Below, piece by piece: positions 35,176-43,212 of a stretch of 64,000 nucleotides of DNA. How positions within the stretch are numbered: position 1 is the stretch's first letter; every line of letters starts with the position of its first letter. The stretch covers positions 930,001-994,000 of the forward strand of contig NZ_CP035037.1 in assembly GCF_004028235.1 (NCBI RefSeq), given 5' to 3'. Made by a program: the position numbers and the translations under genes. This stretch comes from Leucobacter muris (GTDB lineage Bacteria; Actinomycetota; Actinomycetes; Actinomycetales; Microbacteriaceae). The notes under the pieces are model-generated. The model did not search any database, was not told the origin of the DNA, and was given only the letters and a program-made list of their open reading frames with translations.

Positions 35176-35961
35176 ATGACCGACCTCGCAGTCGACCCGA
35201 CCCCATTCCTCGCCGTGGGCGACGAGGATCCGGATGGCCCGCTCATCCCGATGGTGGTGTCGCTCACCTTCCCCGGGATGGACGCCCTCTCGCATCAGCT
35301 GCAGGACGAGTTCACGAGGATCGCCTTCGACGCCGTGCGCGCGGCGGGAGGCAGACCCCGGCTCGTGGACTCGGCCGGAGAGCGCCTCGCCTCGCACGAG
35401 GAGGTGTTGGGCGGCGCCGACGCGGTGGTGTTCCTCGGGGGCGGCGACGTCGACCTCGACTGCTACGGGCACGGCGGCCCGCCTCCCGCGAACCTGTACG
35501 GCGTCGATCGCCGCGCCGACGACTACTGCATCGGACTGATCCGCGAGGCCGCGAGCCGCGATCTGCCGACACTCGCGATCTGCCGCGGGTCGCAGCTGCT
35601 CAACGTCGCCTTCGGGGGCACGCTCATCCCCGACATCGAGAACTGGCCGATGCACAAGGGCGGTCCGGGGGAGCCGCTCTTCATCGACGAGGAGGTGATC
35701 CTCGAGCCCGATTCCGAGATCGCGCGCATCCTCGGGCGCACCCGCGCGGTCGTGCGCAACGGCCACCATCAGGCCGTGGCCGAGGTGGGGCCGGCGCTGC
35801 GCGCGACGGGGCGCGCCCACGACGGCATCGTCGAGGCGACCCAGCACCGGGAGGCGAGCTGGGTGCTCGGCGTGCAATGGCACCCGGAGGAGCCGGAGGC
35901 CGACGCCGAGGATCGGGCGCGGCTGTTCGGCGAGCTCGTGCGCCGGGCGCGGAAGGGCTGA
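35176..35961 (+). CDS. Gamma-glutamyl-gamma-aminobutyrate hydrolase family protein (peptidase C26)
   Basis: 261 aa, class I glutamine amidotransferase fold. The nucleophile Cys lies in LAICRGSQLLNVAFGG and the catalytic His in VQWHPEEPE; RNGHHQAV is the family loop. PuuD enzymes of this family release glutamate from gamma-glutamyl-GABA. ATG 35176 has GAAAGGA six bases upstream. A second C26 protein is encoded at 41574; the two differ considerably, so they may handle different conjugates. Confidence 0.88.
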   Translation: MTDLAVDPTPFLAVGDEDPDGPLIPMVVSLTFPGMDALSHQLQDEFTRIAFDAVRAAGGRPRLVDSAGERLASHEEVLGGADAVVFLGGGDVDLDCYGHGGPPPANLYGVDRRADDYCIGLIREAASRDLPTLAICRGSQLLNVAFGGTLIPDIENWPMHKGGPGEPLFIDEEVILEPDSEIARILGRTRAVVRNGHHQAVAEVGPALRATGRAHDGIVEATQHREASWVLGVQWHPEEPEADAEDRARLFGELVRRARKG

Positions 35962-35972
35962 CCGCGATCACG

Positions 35973-36036
35973 TCGGAGATCCGGTCTCGGCGAGACGAAC
36001 GCTCCTGGTTCGTTCTCACCGAGGCCGGATCTCCGA
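35973..36036. terminator. Bidirectional hairpin between convergent genes
   Basis: Arms 35973-36000 and 36008-36036 pair along about 28 bp with two wobble positions and one bulge, around a 7-nt loop. It serves both the hydrolase gene (plus) and the flavodoxin gene (minus). Confidence 0.75.
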
Positions 36037-36052
36037 TGGGACCCGCCGCCCG

Positions 36053-36511
36053 CTACACCGTCGCGGAGGCCGCCTCGAGCACGCCGGGCAGCCACTCGAG
36101 CGCCACGTCGCTGCCCATGTCCCACGACGAGGCGTCGTGGCGGCCGTACTCGCCGACCCGCTCGGCGCCCTGCTGCGCGAAGCGGCGGTCGATGTGCTCG
36201 CTGCCCTGGCTGTACGTCTCTTCGTAGAAGGTGTCGCCGAGCCCGAACATGGCGTAGCGCACGCCCGTGAGGTCGGGCAGTGCGGCGTCGAACGCCTCGG
36301 CGAACGGGATCGCCGTGTTCGGCAGGTCGCCCTCGCCGTGCGTGGAGCACACCACCAGGTAGAAGCGCTCGGGGGTGAGATCGGCGGGATCGAAGTTCTG
36401 CAGGTCGAAGACCTCGACGTCGTCGTGGGTTTCCCGCAGCTTCGCGCCGAGATCCTCGGCGATGAGCTCGGAGTTGCCGGATTCGGTGCCGTAGAGAACC
36501 GTGAACTTCAC
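36053..36511 (-). CDS. Flavodoxin-domain electron carrier
   Basis: 152 aa. The FMN phosphate loop is YGTESGNSEL at the N-terminus. The isoalloxazine loops are STHGEGDLPNTA and GLGDTFYEETYSQG. The length fits a short-chain flavodoxin, closest in style to MioC or the FMN domain of diflavin reductases. The start is GTG 36511 with AGAGGA eight bases upstream. It lies 55 nt after the FNR gene and divergent from the P450 gene, so it is the likely one-electron donor from FNR to the P450. No ferredoxin is encoded nearby. Confidence 0.87.
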   Translation of the reverse strand: MKFTVLYGTESGNSELIAEDLGAKLRETHDDVEVFDLQNFDPADLTPERFYLVVCSTHGEGDLPNTAIPFAEAFDAALPDLTGVRYAMFGLGDTFYEETYSQGSEHIDRRFAQQGAERVGEYGRHDASSWDMGSDVALEWLPGVLEAASATV

Positions 36512-36566
36512 AGCTGGTTTCCTCTCTGATGGAGCGTTGCGCTCGGTGTTCGGTGACCTCGGCCGC

Positions 36567-37841
36567 CTACGCCCCGCGGGCGATGGCGATCATGCGGTCG
36601 TGATCGGGAAGCTTGTGCCTGACTCGGCCGGAGGGGGCGACGGATCGCTCGTGCTCGTCGAGCCTGAGCCACTGCTCGTAGCCGATGGCACGGTCGCGCA
36701 CCTCCGCGGGGAGTCCTTCGAAGCCGAGTGTAGACGGCGATGCCGGGAGCGAGCCGTCGGCCAGGTCGGCCGCGATCTCGTCGGCGACCTCTTTCGCGCA
36801 GGCCCGGTTCTCGGGGATGGCGCCGCGCGGGCCGCGTTTGGCCCAGCCCGTGCGGTAGAGGCCGGGCTCGATGCGGCCGGTCTCGGCGCCGCTCGCGGTC
36901 AGCGCAGCGAGGGCGTGGTCCTTGCGGGCCGCGAAGCCGATGGCGGTGACGACGGCGGTGGCGGGGACGACCACCACCTGATCGCCCGCGGTGAACTCGA
37001 CGCCCTCGACCCGGTGCTCGCCGAGCACGCGCAGCGGGGTGAGCCCGAAGCGCAGCGTCACCTCGGGGCCGTCGAAGCGGGGGCGGCTCGCGGCGATCAT
37101 CTCGGAGATCGCGGCGACACGGCCGGCGGCTGCCCGGTCGAGCTGGGCGTCGGGCCCGGGATCGACGGGGTCGGGCGAGGCGTAGGCGGCGCGGGGGAGG
37201 GCGGCGAGCTCCTTGAGCATCTGCGGGTCGCCCTTGAAGTCGGCGGCCGCCGAGCGGCTGACGAGCGTGACGCGCGCCGCGGGCGCCTCGAGGTAGGAGT
37301 CGAGCAGTTCGTCGGCGATGTCGCTGCCCTCGTAGGCGTCGCGATCCTTCACGAGGAACCGGAGCACGTCGAGGGCGACGTTGCCGCCGCCGATGACCAC
37401 CACGTCGGAGCCGAGCTGGGGGAGGCGGGCTCCCTCGTCGGGGTGGGCGTTGAGGGCGCGGGTGATGGCGCCGGCGCCGATGACGCCCGGCAGCTCGGCC
37501 CCGGGAATGCCGAGTTCGCGGTCGGCGGTGAGGCCGGTGGCGATCACCACGGCGTCGAACAGCTCGCGCAGTTGCGCGAGGGAGACGTCGCGCCCCACCT
37601 CGATGCCGCCGGCGAAGCGCACGGCCTCGTGCTGGAAGAGGCGGTCGAACTGCCTCGTGATGGCCTTGGTGTGCTGGTGGTCGGTGGCGACGCCGTAGCG
37701 CACGAGCCCGAACGGCGACGCGAGGCGGTCGAGGACGGTGATCTCGCAGCTCGGCACGGCGCGCAGCAGCGACTGCGCGAGGTAGCAGCCCGAGGGGCCG
37801 CTGCCGATGACGGCGATCTTCGGGGTCGTGGGTGACGACAT
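36567..37841 (-). CDS. Ferredoxin/flavodoxin-NADP+ reductase, adrenodoxin-reductase (FprA) type
   Basis: 424 aa. The FAD-binding motif VIGSGPSGCYLAQSLL is at the N-terminus and the NADP-binding motif VVIGGGNVALDVLRFL near residue 150. The family blocks PFGLVRYGVATDHQ and KRGPRGAIPENR follow, as in mycobacterial FprA and adrenodoxin reductase. ATG 37841 has AAGGAG six bases upstream. It is transcribed with the flavodoxin, away from the P450, probably from a TACACT -10 box near 37932. The three genes make a complete NADPH - FNR - flavodoxin - P450 chain. Confidence 0.93.
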   Translation of the reverse strand: MSSPTTPKIAVIGSGPSGCYLAQSLLRAVPSCEITVLDRLASPFGLVRYGVATDHQHTKAITRQFDRLFQHEAVRFAGGIEVGRDVSLAQLRELFDAVVIATGLTADRELGIPGAELPGVIGAGAITRALNAHPDEGARLPQLGSDVVVIGGGNVALDVLRFLVKDRDAYEGSDIADELLDSYLEAPAARVTLVSRSAAADFKGDPQMLKELAALPRAAYASPDPVDPGPDAQLDRAAAGRVAAISEMIAASRPRFDGPEVTLRFGLTPLRVLGEHRVEGVEFTAGDQVVVVPATAVVTAIGFAARKDHALAALTASGAETGRIEPGLYRTGWAKRGPRGAIPENRACAKEVADEIAADLADGSLPASPSTLGFEGLPAEVRDRAIGYEQWLRLDEHERSVAPSGRVRHKLPDHDRMIAIARGA

Positions 37842-38095
37842 CGCAGCTCCTTCGCGTTGCGGTGCGGCAGTGGGGCGTGTGGCACTGTGCCACGATCCGG
37901 CGCTCCGTTGCAATCCGGTTCGGTGGGCACCAGTGTAGCGCTAAAGATGCGCACTATGAATGTTTTTTGCCGGTATTCCCATATTTATATCCCCGTAACA
38001 CGGAGAGACTTGCGCCATAAATCATTCATCGATAACTTATTTACCACCGGCCGCTCGCGTGATCGAGCGGGACTGAGTTCGACGAAGGAGTACGA
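37842..38095. promoter_or_regulatory. Divergent control region between FNR and P450 genes
   Basis: It contains a 15-bp palindrome GTGGCAC T GTGCCAC (37879-37893) in the FNR leader and a minus-strand -10 TACACT (37932-37937 complement). An AT-rich stretch (about 37945-38045) contains CATAAATCAT (38016-38025). GAAGGAG precedes the P450 start by six bases. The AT content contrasts with the neighbours and suggests tight regulation. Confidence 0.5.
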
Positions 38096-39316
38096 ATGAC
38101 CGGACAGGCCACCCAGGGGGACGTGCCGTATCTCGACATCGCCTCGCCCGAGTTCGCCATGAACTCGGAAGCCGTGCGCGACGCGCGCGAGCGCAACTGG
38201 TACGCGAAGACCAACTACGGGTACGGCGTGCTGCGCTACAAAGAGGTCACCGAGCTGCTGAAGCACCCGAGCCTCAACCAGGGCAGCGCGAAGTGGCCGG
38301 ATCACCACGGCGTGCACTCGGGCATCTTCCACGAGTGGTGGGCGAAGAACCTGCTCGTGCTCGAGGGCGAGGAGCACCACCGCATCCGCCGCCTGCTCAA
38401 CCCCGCCTTCTCGCCGGGCGTCGCGCGCAAGCTCGAGCCCGAGTTCGCGGCCATCGCGAACGAGCTCATCGACGGCATGAAGCAGAAGCACGCCCGCGGC
38501 GAGCAGGTCGAGTTCGTCGCAGACTTCTCGGAGCCGTTCGCCACGCGCGCGCTCTGCGCGATGATGGGCCTCGACCATGAGCACTGGCCCTTCATCGCCT
38601 CGCGGGCGAACACCGTGGGCTACGCGCTCAGCGTCACCATCAAGGAGGACATCGATCGCATCGACGAGGCCGTGCAGGAGCTGTACGACTTCGTGGACCG
38701 CCTCATCGACGAGCGCCGCGAGAACCCGGGAGAGGACGTGGTCTCGCGCCTCGTGCAGTTCTCCCAGGCCGGCGACAAGCTCAGCGACGCCGAGCTGCGC
38801 AACGCCCTCGTGCTCATGCTGTTCGGCGGCATGGACACGACGCGCAACCAGATCGGCCTGCTGCTGCAGACCTTCATGCGCAACCCCGATCAGTGGGAGC
38901 TGCTCGCGCAGGATCCCGAGAAGTACGCGAAGCCCGCCCTCGAGGAGGGGCTGCGCGTCAACCCGACGACCCGCTGGGTGACCCGCGAGGCGAACGAGGA
39001 CTTCGAGTTCCACGGCCTCGAGATCGAGCAGGGCACCACGGTGCACCTCTTCACGATGTCGAGCGGCACCGATCCCGAGGCCTTCCCCGACCCCGAGATC
39101 GACCTGAACGCCGAGAGCCGCAAGCAGCACCACACCTTCGGCGGCGGAGTGCACCACTGCCTCGGCCACTACATCGCCCGCGCCGACATGAGCGTCGCAC
39201 TGCCGCTGCTCGCCCAGGCTTTCACCGACATCTCCTGCCCCGGCGGCGACGAGTGGCTGCCCGACTCGGGCAACCACGGGCCCGTTCGCCTGCCGATCGA
39301 GTTCGCGGTGCGCTGA
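38096..39316 (+). CDS. Cytochrome P450, soluble class I type
   Basis: 406 aa, no membrane anchor. The I-helix oxygen-activation motif is GGMDTTRNQ (near residue 245), the K-helix motif EEGLR, and the haem loop HTFGGGVHHCLGHYIAR with the axial Cys near residue 351. These fit bacterial class I P450s fed by separate redox partners, and both partners are encoded divergently upstream. The GS-like ligase gene follows 47 nt later. P450 plus GS-like ligase is known from mycobacterial degradation of secondary cyclic amines (mor/CYP151-type clusters), so an amine substrate is plausible but unproven. Confidence 0.95.
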   Translation: MTGQATQGDVPYLDIASPEFAMNSEAVRDARERNWYAKTNYGYGVLRYKEVTELLKHPSLNQGSAKWPDHHGVHSGIFHEWWAKNLLVLEGEEHHRIRRLLNPAFSPGVARKLEPEFAAIANELIDGMKQKHARGEQVEFVADFSEPFATRALCAMMGLDHEHWPFIASRANTVGYALSVTIKEDIDRIDEAVQELYDFVDRLIDERRENPGEDVVSRLVQFSQAGDKLSDAELRNALVLMLFGGMDTTRNQIGLLLQTFMRNPDQWELLAQDPEKYAKPALEEGLRVNPTTRWVTREANEDFEFHGLEIEQGTTVHLFTMSSGTDPEAFPDPEIDLNAESRKQHHTFGGGVHHCLGHYIARADMSVALPLLAQAFTDISCPGGDEWLPDSGNHGPVRLPIEFAVR

Positions 39317-39363
39317 GCAGCCGCAGCGCATCCGACAGACCTTCCAAAGACGAAAGGAACCAC

Positions 39364-40800
39364 ATGTCCGACCTCAAGACGGGAGGGCGCTTCGGCGCCG
39401 TCCTGCGGGAGATCCTCGCCGACGACACCGCATTCTCGCGGCACCAGGAGGCGAACCTGCGGCCCGAGATCGTGCAGGCGCTCGGCGACCGCATCCGCGA
39501 GACCGGCGTCAAGTACATCTACTACATGCTGCCCACCCTCGGCAGCCGCACCGTGGCGAAGGTGGTGCCCGCAGAGCTCTACGAGCGCATGCTGAAGAAG
39601 GGCATCGCCTTCCACCGCACCGCGCTCACCGATCTGCAGACCAGTCGCGAGGGCGAGCTGATCGGCGGCGGCGTCGACGCCCACGAGTTCTGGGGGCTGC
39701 CCGAACCCGAGACCTTCCAGGTGCTGCCCTGGGATTCCGAGGTCGGCCGCATCTTCTGCACCGCCTACGACCCGCCCCACCTCGGCGAGGGCGGCGGCCG
39801 GCTCGTCGCGCTCGACACCCGAGCGCTCTTCAAGGCCGCGCATCGCGGGTTCACGGAGCGCACGGGCCTCGAGCTGCGCAGCGGGCTCGAACCCGAGATG
39901 ACGTGGATCGGCCCCGGCATCGAACCCATCAGCAAGCAGGATCAGACCCCCGCCTACCAGGTCGAGAACCTCGAGAAGATGCGCCCCGTCTACAAGAAGG
40001 TGATCAGCTACGGTCAGGCGCTCGACTTCACGATGATCCAGGGCGACTACGAGGACGACGGTCAGATCGAGCTCAACTGGGACTACGATCGAGCCGACCT
40101 CACGGCCGAGCGCATGACCACGTACCGCCAGATCTGCAAGCAGGTGGCGCGCGAGCTCGGCCTCGAGGCCAGCTTCATGGCGAAGCCCTACAACGGCAAG
40201 ATGGGCAACGGCTGCCACCACAACCTCAGCCTGTGGCGCGTCTCGGGCGACGGCCCGGCCGAGAACGTGATCGAAGACGGCCGGGTGGAGCTGCACGCGA
40301 CCCAGACCGCCCGCCACGCGATCGGCGGCATGCTGCTGCACACGCCAGGCTCGATGCTCGTCATGGCCTCGACCGTCAACTCCTACAAGCGTTACTGGGA
40401 CGCCGGCCAGTTCGCACCCTCGGGCGCCGACTGGGGCCTCGACACCCGAGGCGTCGCGATCCGCATCTCCGCGAACGGCCGCATGGAGTACCGCCTGCCC
40501 GACGCGAGCGTCAACCCCTACCTCTCGCACCTCTACCTGCTCGCCGCGATCGAGCACGGCCTGGAGGCGCAGATCGACCCGGGCGACCCCGGGCGGCTGA
40601 GCGAGGCGGCGCAGGGCGGCGCAGTGCCGAACACCCTCGGCATGGCCATCGAATCGTTCGAGGCCGACGAGTACCTCATGGGCGCGATGCCCGAGGAGCT
40701 CACCCGCATCTTCCTGCAGCTCAAGCGCGACGAGTGGGCGCGCTACTGCGGGATCATCACGCAGTGGGAATTCGATCAGTACTGGGAGGCGATTCCGTGA
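39364..40800 (+). CDS. Glutamine-synthetase-like ligase (gamma-glutamylamide synthetase type)
   Basis: 478 aa. The beta-grasp N-domain is followed by a GS catalytic domain: LEPEMTWIGPG (metal-binding Glu), ELNWDYD, KPYNGKMGNGCHHNLSLW (ATP/metal loop, in place of the usual NGSGMHCHQS) and MEYRLPDASVNPYL (Arg/Asp substrate loop). Sequence blocks diverge from housekeeping GlnA, which matches PuuA/GlnT-like enzymes that join glutamate to amines. ATG 39364 has GAAAGGA seven bases upstream. The stop overlaps the next start by 4 nt (GTGA). I infer ATP-dependent gamma-glutamylation of an amine taken up or released by the P450. Confidence 0.85.
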   Translation: MSDLKTGGRFGAVLREILADDTAFSRHQEANLRPEIVQALGDRIRETGVKYIYYMLPTLGSRTVAKVVPAELYERMLKKGIAFHRTALTDLQTSREGELIGGGVDAHEFWGLPEPETFQVLPWDSEVGRIFCTAYDPPHLGEGGGRLVALDTRALFKAAHRGFTERTGLELRSGLEPEMTWIGPGIEPISKQDQTPAYQVENLEKMRPVYKKVISYGQALDFTMIQGDYEDDGQIELNWDYDRADLTAERMTTYRQICKQVARELGLEASFMAKPYNGKMGNGCHHNLSLWRVSGDGPAENVIEDGRVELHATQTARHAIGGMLLHTPGSMLVMASTVNSYKRYWDAGQFAPSGADWGLDTRGVAIRISANGRMEYRLPDASVNPYLSHLYLLAAIEHGLEAQIDPGDPGRLSEAAQGGAVPNTLGMAIESFEADEYLMGAMPEELTRIFLQLKRDEWARYCGIITQWEFDQYWEAIP

Positions 40801-41573
40801 CCGGCATCAGCACAGACACCGCAGGCACCGACAGCACCGCATCGGCGGCGAGCACCGAAGGGCGCACCATCCGTCTCGCGTGCATCGACTCCGAGGCGCT
40901 GCCGCTCTTCTCGAAGAGCACCGACGGCCGCACGCGCGGCGGCTACGAGCCCGAGGCCGCGGCCCTCGTCATGTCACGGCTCCCCGGAGGCGCCGCCGAT
41001 GTCGAGTGGGTGATGGTGCCGTGGGAGGAGATGATCCCTTCCGTGCGCCGCGGCGACGCCGATGCCGTGTGGTGCGGCCAGGGCATCACGCCCGAGCGCT
41101 CCGCGCAGGTCGACTTCACCCGGCCCTACGCGGTGTTCAACGAGACCCTCGTCGTGCGCGCCGACGATCCCGCCCGCTCGCCCGACCAGCTCGACGGCTA
41201 CAAGATCGGCGCCATCGCCGGCTCGACCAACATGAAGCTCGCCGAGACGTTCCCCGGCGTCGAGCTCGTCAGTTTCGGCGCCAGCGACGACGTGTTCGGC
41301 GACATGATCGAGGCGACCCGCTCGGGGGAGATCGACGGCTTCGTCGACGACGACGTCGTGATGATCCCGCTCGGGCAGGAGGATCCCGACTTCGTCGAGG
41401 CCTTCACCGTGCAGACCGGCAACCGCTGGGGCATCGGCGTCGCGCCCGGCAACGACGCGCTGCGCGAGGAGATCGACCGCGCCATCGACGAGGTCGTCGC
41501 CGACGGCTCGCTCGAAGCGGTGTGGCGCAGGTGGATGCCGCTGCTCGCCTTCCCGCTCACGAGCGAGGCGTAG
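40797..41573 (+). CDS. SBP_bac_3-fold protein lacking a signal peptide
   Basis: 258 aa. The fold is that of family 3 amino-acid-binding proteins: RLACIDSEALPLFSKS, GGYEPEAAALVMSRL, VWCGQGITPERSAQVDFTRPY, IGAIAGSTNMKLAETFPG, IDGFVDDDVVMIPL and NRWGIGVAPGNDALREEIDRAI. The N-terminus (about 20 residues, Thr/Ala/Ser-rich and hydrophilic) has no hydrophobic core and no lipobox. No permease or ATPase is adjacent. It is translationally coupled to the GS-like gene. It may be a cytosolic ligand-binding protein or a dehydratase-like relative; I cannot assign a reaction. A missed upstream start is excluded because the reading frame upstream lies inside the GS-like gene. Confidence 0.8.
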   Translation: MTGISTDTAGTDSTASAASTEGRTIRLACIDSEALPLFSKSTDGRTRGGYEPEAAALVMSRLPGGAADVEWVMVPWEEMIPSVRRGDADAVWCGQGITPERSAQVDFTRPYAVFNETLVVRADDPARSPDQLDGYKIGAIAGSTNMKLAETFPGVELVSFGASDDVFGDMIEATRSGEIDGFVDDDVVMIPLGQEDPDFVEAFTVQTGNRWGIGVAPGNDALREEIDRAIDEVVADGSLEAVWRRWMPLLAFPLTSEA

Positions 41574-42299
41574 ATGGCGGCGCCCCGCGGCGATCGCGTG
41601 CCGCGCATCGGTGTGACGGGCATGTGGTCGAATCAGATCCACGGCCTGCGCTTCGACGGCAGCGCGGTCGCCGCGGCCGTGCTGCGATCGGTGATCCGGG
41701 CCGGCGGCGAGCCGCTCACCCTGTTCGCCGAGAGCGCGCTGCCGCCCGAGGAGCGGCTGCACGGCCTCGACGCACTGCTGGTGCCGGGCGGATCGGACAT
41801 CGATCCGCGCCGCTACGGCCAGGAGCCTGTGGCGGCCACCTCGCCCGCCGACTTCGCAGCCCAAGACGACTTCGAAGCCGAGATGATGGCGGCGGCGATC
41901 CGGCTCGGGGTGCCCACCCTCGCGATCTGCCGCGGCTTCCAACTCCTGAACGTCGAGCACGGCGGCACGCTCGTGCAGGACGTGGACGCCGACAGTCCTC
42001 ACCGCAACTCGGTGCACGACGTCGAGATCGATCCCGGATCGGCGCTCGCCGCCGCGATCGGGGCGGCGAGCCTGCCGGTGTCGTCGTACCACCACCAGGC
42101 GGTCGACCGGGTGGGGGAGGGGCTGCGCGTCACGGGGCGCGCGCCCGACGGGGTGGTGGAGGCGCTCGAGCACGAGACCGCCCCGCTCCTCGCGATCCAG
42201 TGGCATCCCGAGGACAACGCCGGCGAGGACGCGCGGCAGCACGCGCTCTTCGCCTGGCTCATCGACCGGGCGCGGGCGAGAATGGGCCGAGACGCCTGA
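41574..42299 (+). CDS. Gamma-glutamyl-gamma-aminobutyrate hydrolase (PuuD-like, peptidase C26)
   Basis: 241 aa. The nucleophile elbow is LAICRGFQLLNVEHGGTL, the catalytic His-Glu are in IQWHPED, and VSSYHHQAVDRVGEGL is the PuuD-type loop. DALLVPGGSDIDPRRYG is the N-terminal GATase strand. The start codon follows the preceding stop directly (TAG then ATG). It should hydrolyse the gamma-glutamyl bond made by the upstream ligase, returning glutamate. Confidence 0.88.
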   Translation: MAAPRGDRVPRIGVTGMWSNQIHGLRFDGSAVAAAVLRSVIRAGGEPLTLFAESALPPEERLHGLDALLVPGGSDIDPRRYGQEPVAATSPADFAAQDDFEAEMMAAAIRLGVPTLAICRGFQLLNVEHGGTLVQDVDADSPHRNSVHDVEIDPGSALAAAIGAASLPVSSYHHQAVDRVGEGLRVTGRAPDGVVEALEHETAPLLAIQWHPEDNAGEDARQHALFAWLIDRARARMGRDA

Positions 42300-42356
42300 C
42301 ACAGCCGCCCGCGAGCCGCGGGCGGCGCACACAGATCAGAACAGAGGGGAAGTGGA

Positions 42357-43094
42357 ATGAGCAGCGCACGAGTGCTGGTGATCGAGCACCAGAAGAACGC
42401 CGGGCTGGGTCAGCTGTCGGATCGGCTGACCGAGAACGGCTTGACGCTCGAGACCGTCGGGCCCGACGCGGGAGCGCCCGTGCCGGAGTCGCTCGACGGC
42501 TACGACGCACTGATCGTGCTCGGCGGCGCCATGGGGCCCACCGAGGACGACAAGGCGCCCTGGTTGCCCGCCACCCGCAAGCTGCTCGTCGACGGCGTCG
42601 AGCTCGGGGTGCCCACCCTGGGCATCTGCCTCGGAGCCCAGCTGCTCGCCACCGCGACGGGCGGTCACGTGCGCACGATGCCGCAGGGGCCCGAGGTGGG
42701 CCTGTACGACGTCGACTTCACCTCGACCGCGGCGGGCGACCCGCTCTTCGGCGGTCTCGCCGAGACCTCGGTGCCCGCGGTGCAGTGGCACTGGCTCGAG
42801 GCCGACCGGCTGCCCGACGGCGCGCAGGTGCTCGCCTCGAGCCCCGCGTGCCGCAATCAGGCGTTCCGCGTCGGCGCAGCCGCGTGGGGCGTGCAGTTCC
42901 ACCCCGAGGCGCTCGGCGCTACGGCGCAGGACTGGGTCGACGAGGATCGCGAGAGCCTCGACGAGCTCGGCCTCGAGGAGGCCGCGGTCGTGGGCGATGT
43001 GCGGGCGGCCGAGCCACGGCTGGGCGCCGTGTGGCTGCCGATCGCCGATCGATTCTCGGAGATCGCGAAGCTCACGGCGGCCGAGGCCGCCTGA
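42357..43094 (+). CDS. Class I glutamine amidotransferase-like protein (GMP-synthase GATase type)
   Basis: 245 aa. The N-terminal strand VLVIEHQKNAGLG, ALIVLGGAMGPTED, nucleophile GICLGAQLLATATGG, and VQFHPEAL (His-Glu) form a complete GATase triad. VPAVQWHW is the usual loop before the His. It stands alone rather than fused to a synthetase, a pattern of stand-alone GATase proteins near gamma-glutamyl pathways. GAGGGGAAG precedes ATG 42357. Glutaminase or gamma-glutamyl hydrolase activity is likely; the natural substrate is unknown. Confidence 0.82.
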   Translation: MSSARVLVIEHQKNAGLGQLSDRLTENGLTLETVGPDAGAPVPESLDGYDALIVLGGAMGPTEDDKAPWLPATRKLLVDGVELGVPTLGICLGAQLLATATGGHVRTMPQGPEVGLYDVDFTSTAAGDPLFGGLAETSVPAVQWHWLEADRLPDGAQVLASSPACRNQAFRVGAAAWGVQFHPEALGATAQDWVDEDRESLDELGLEEAAVVGDVRAAEPRLGAVWLPIADRFSEIAKLTAAEAA

Positions 43095-43138
43095 TCCGCA
43101 GCACGTCGCACCGCGCGCGCGACCGCTCAGTCGGCCTA

Positions 43139-43192
43139 TTCGTATCGAGCCGGCCTGCGATTCACGCGAATCGCAGGCCGGCTCGATACGAA
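43139..43192. terminator. Bidirectional hairpin ending the amine cluster
   Basis: Perfect 25-bp stem (43139-43163 with 43168-43192) and 4-nt loop ACGC, between the convergent GATase and cache-protein genes. Confidence 0.85.
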
Positions 43193-43212
43193 CGGGCTGT
43201 CTCGATGAGGCC

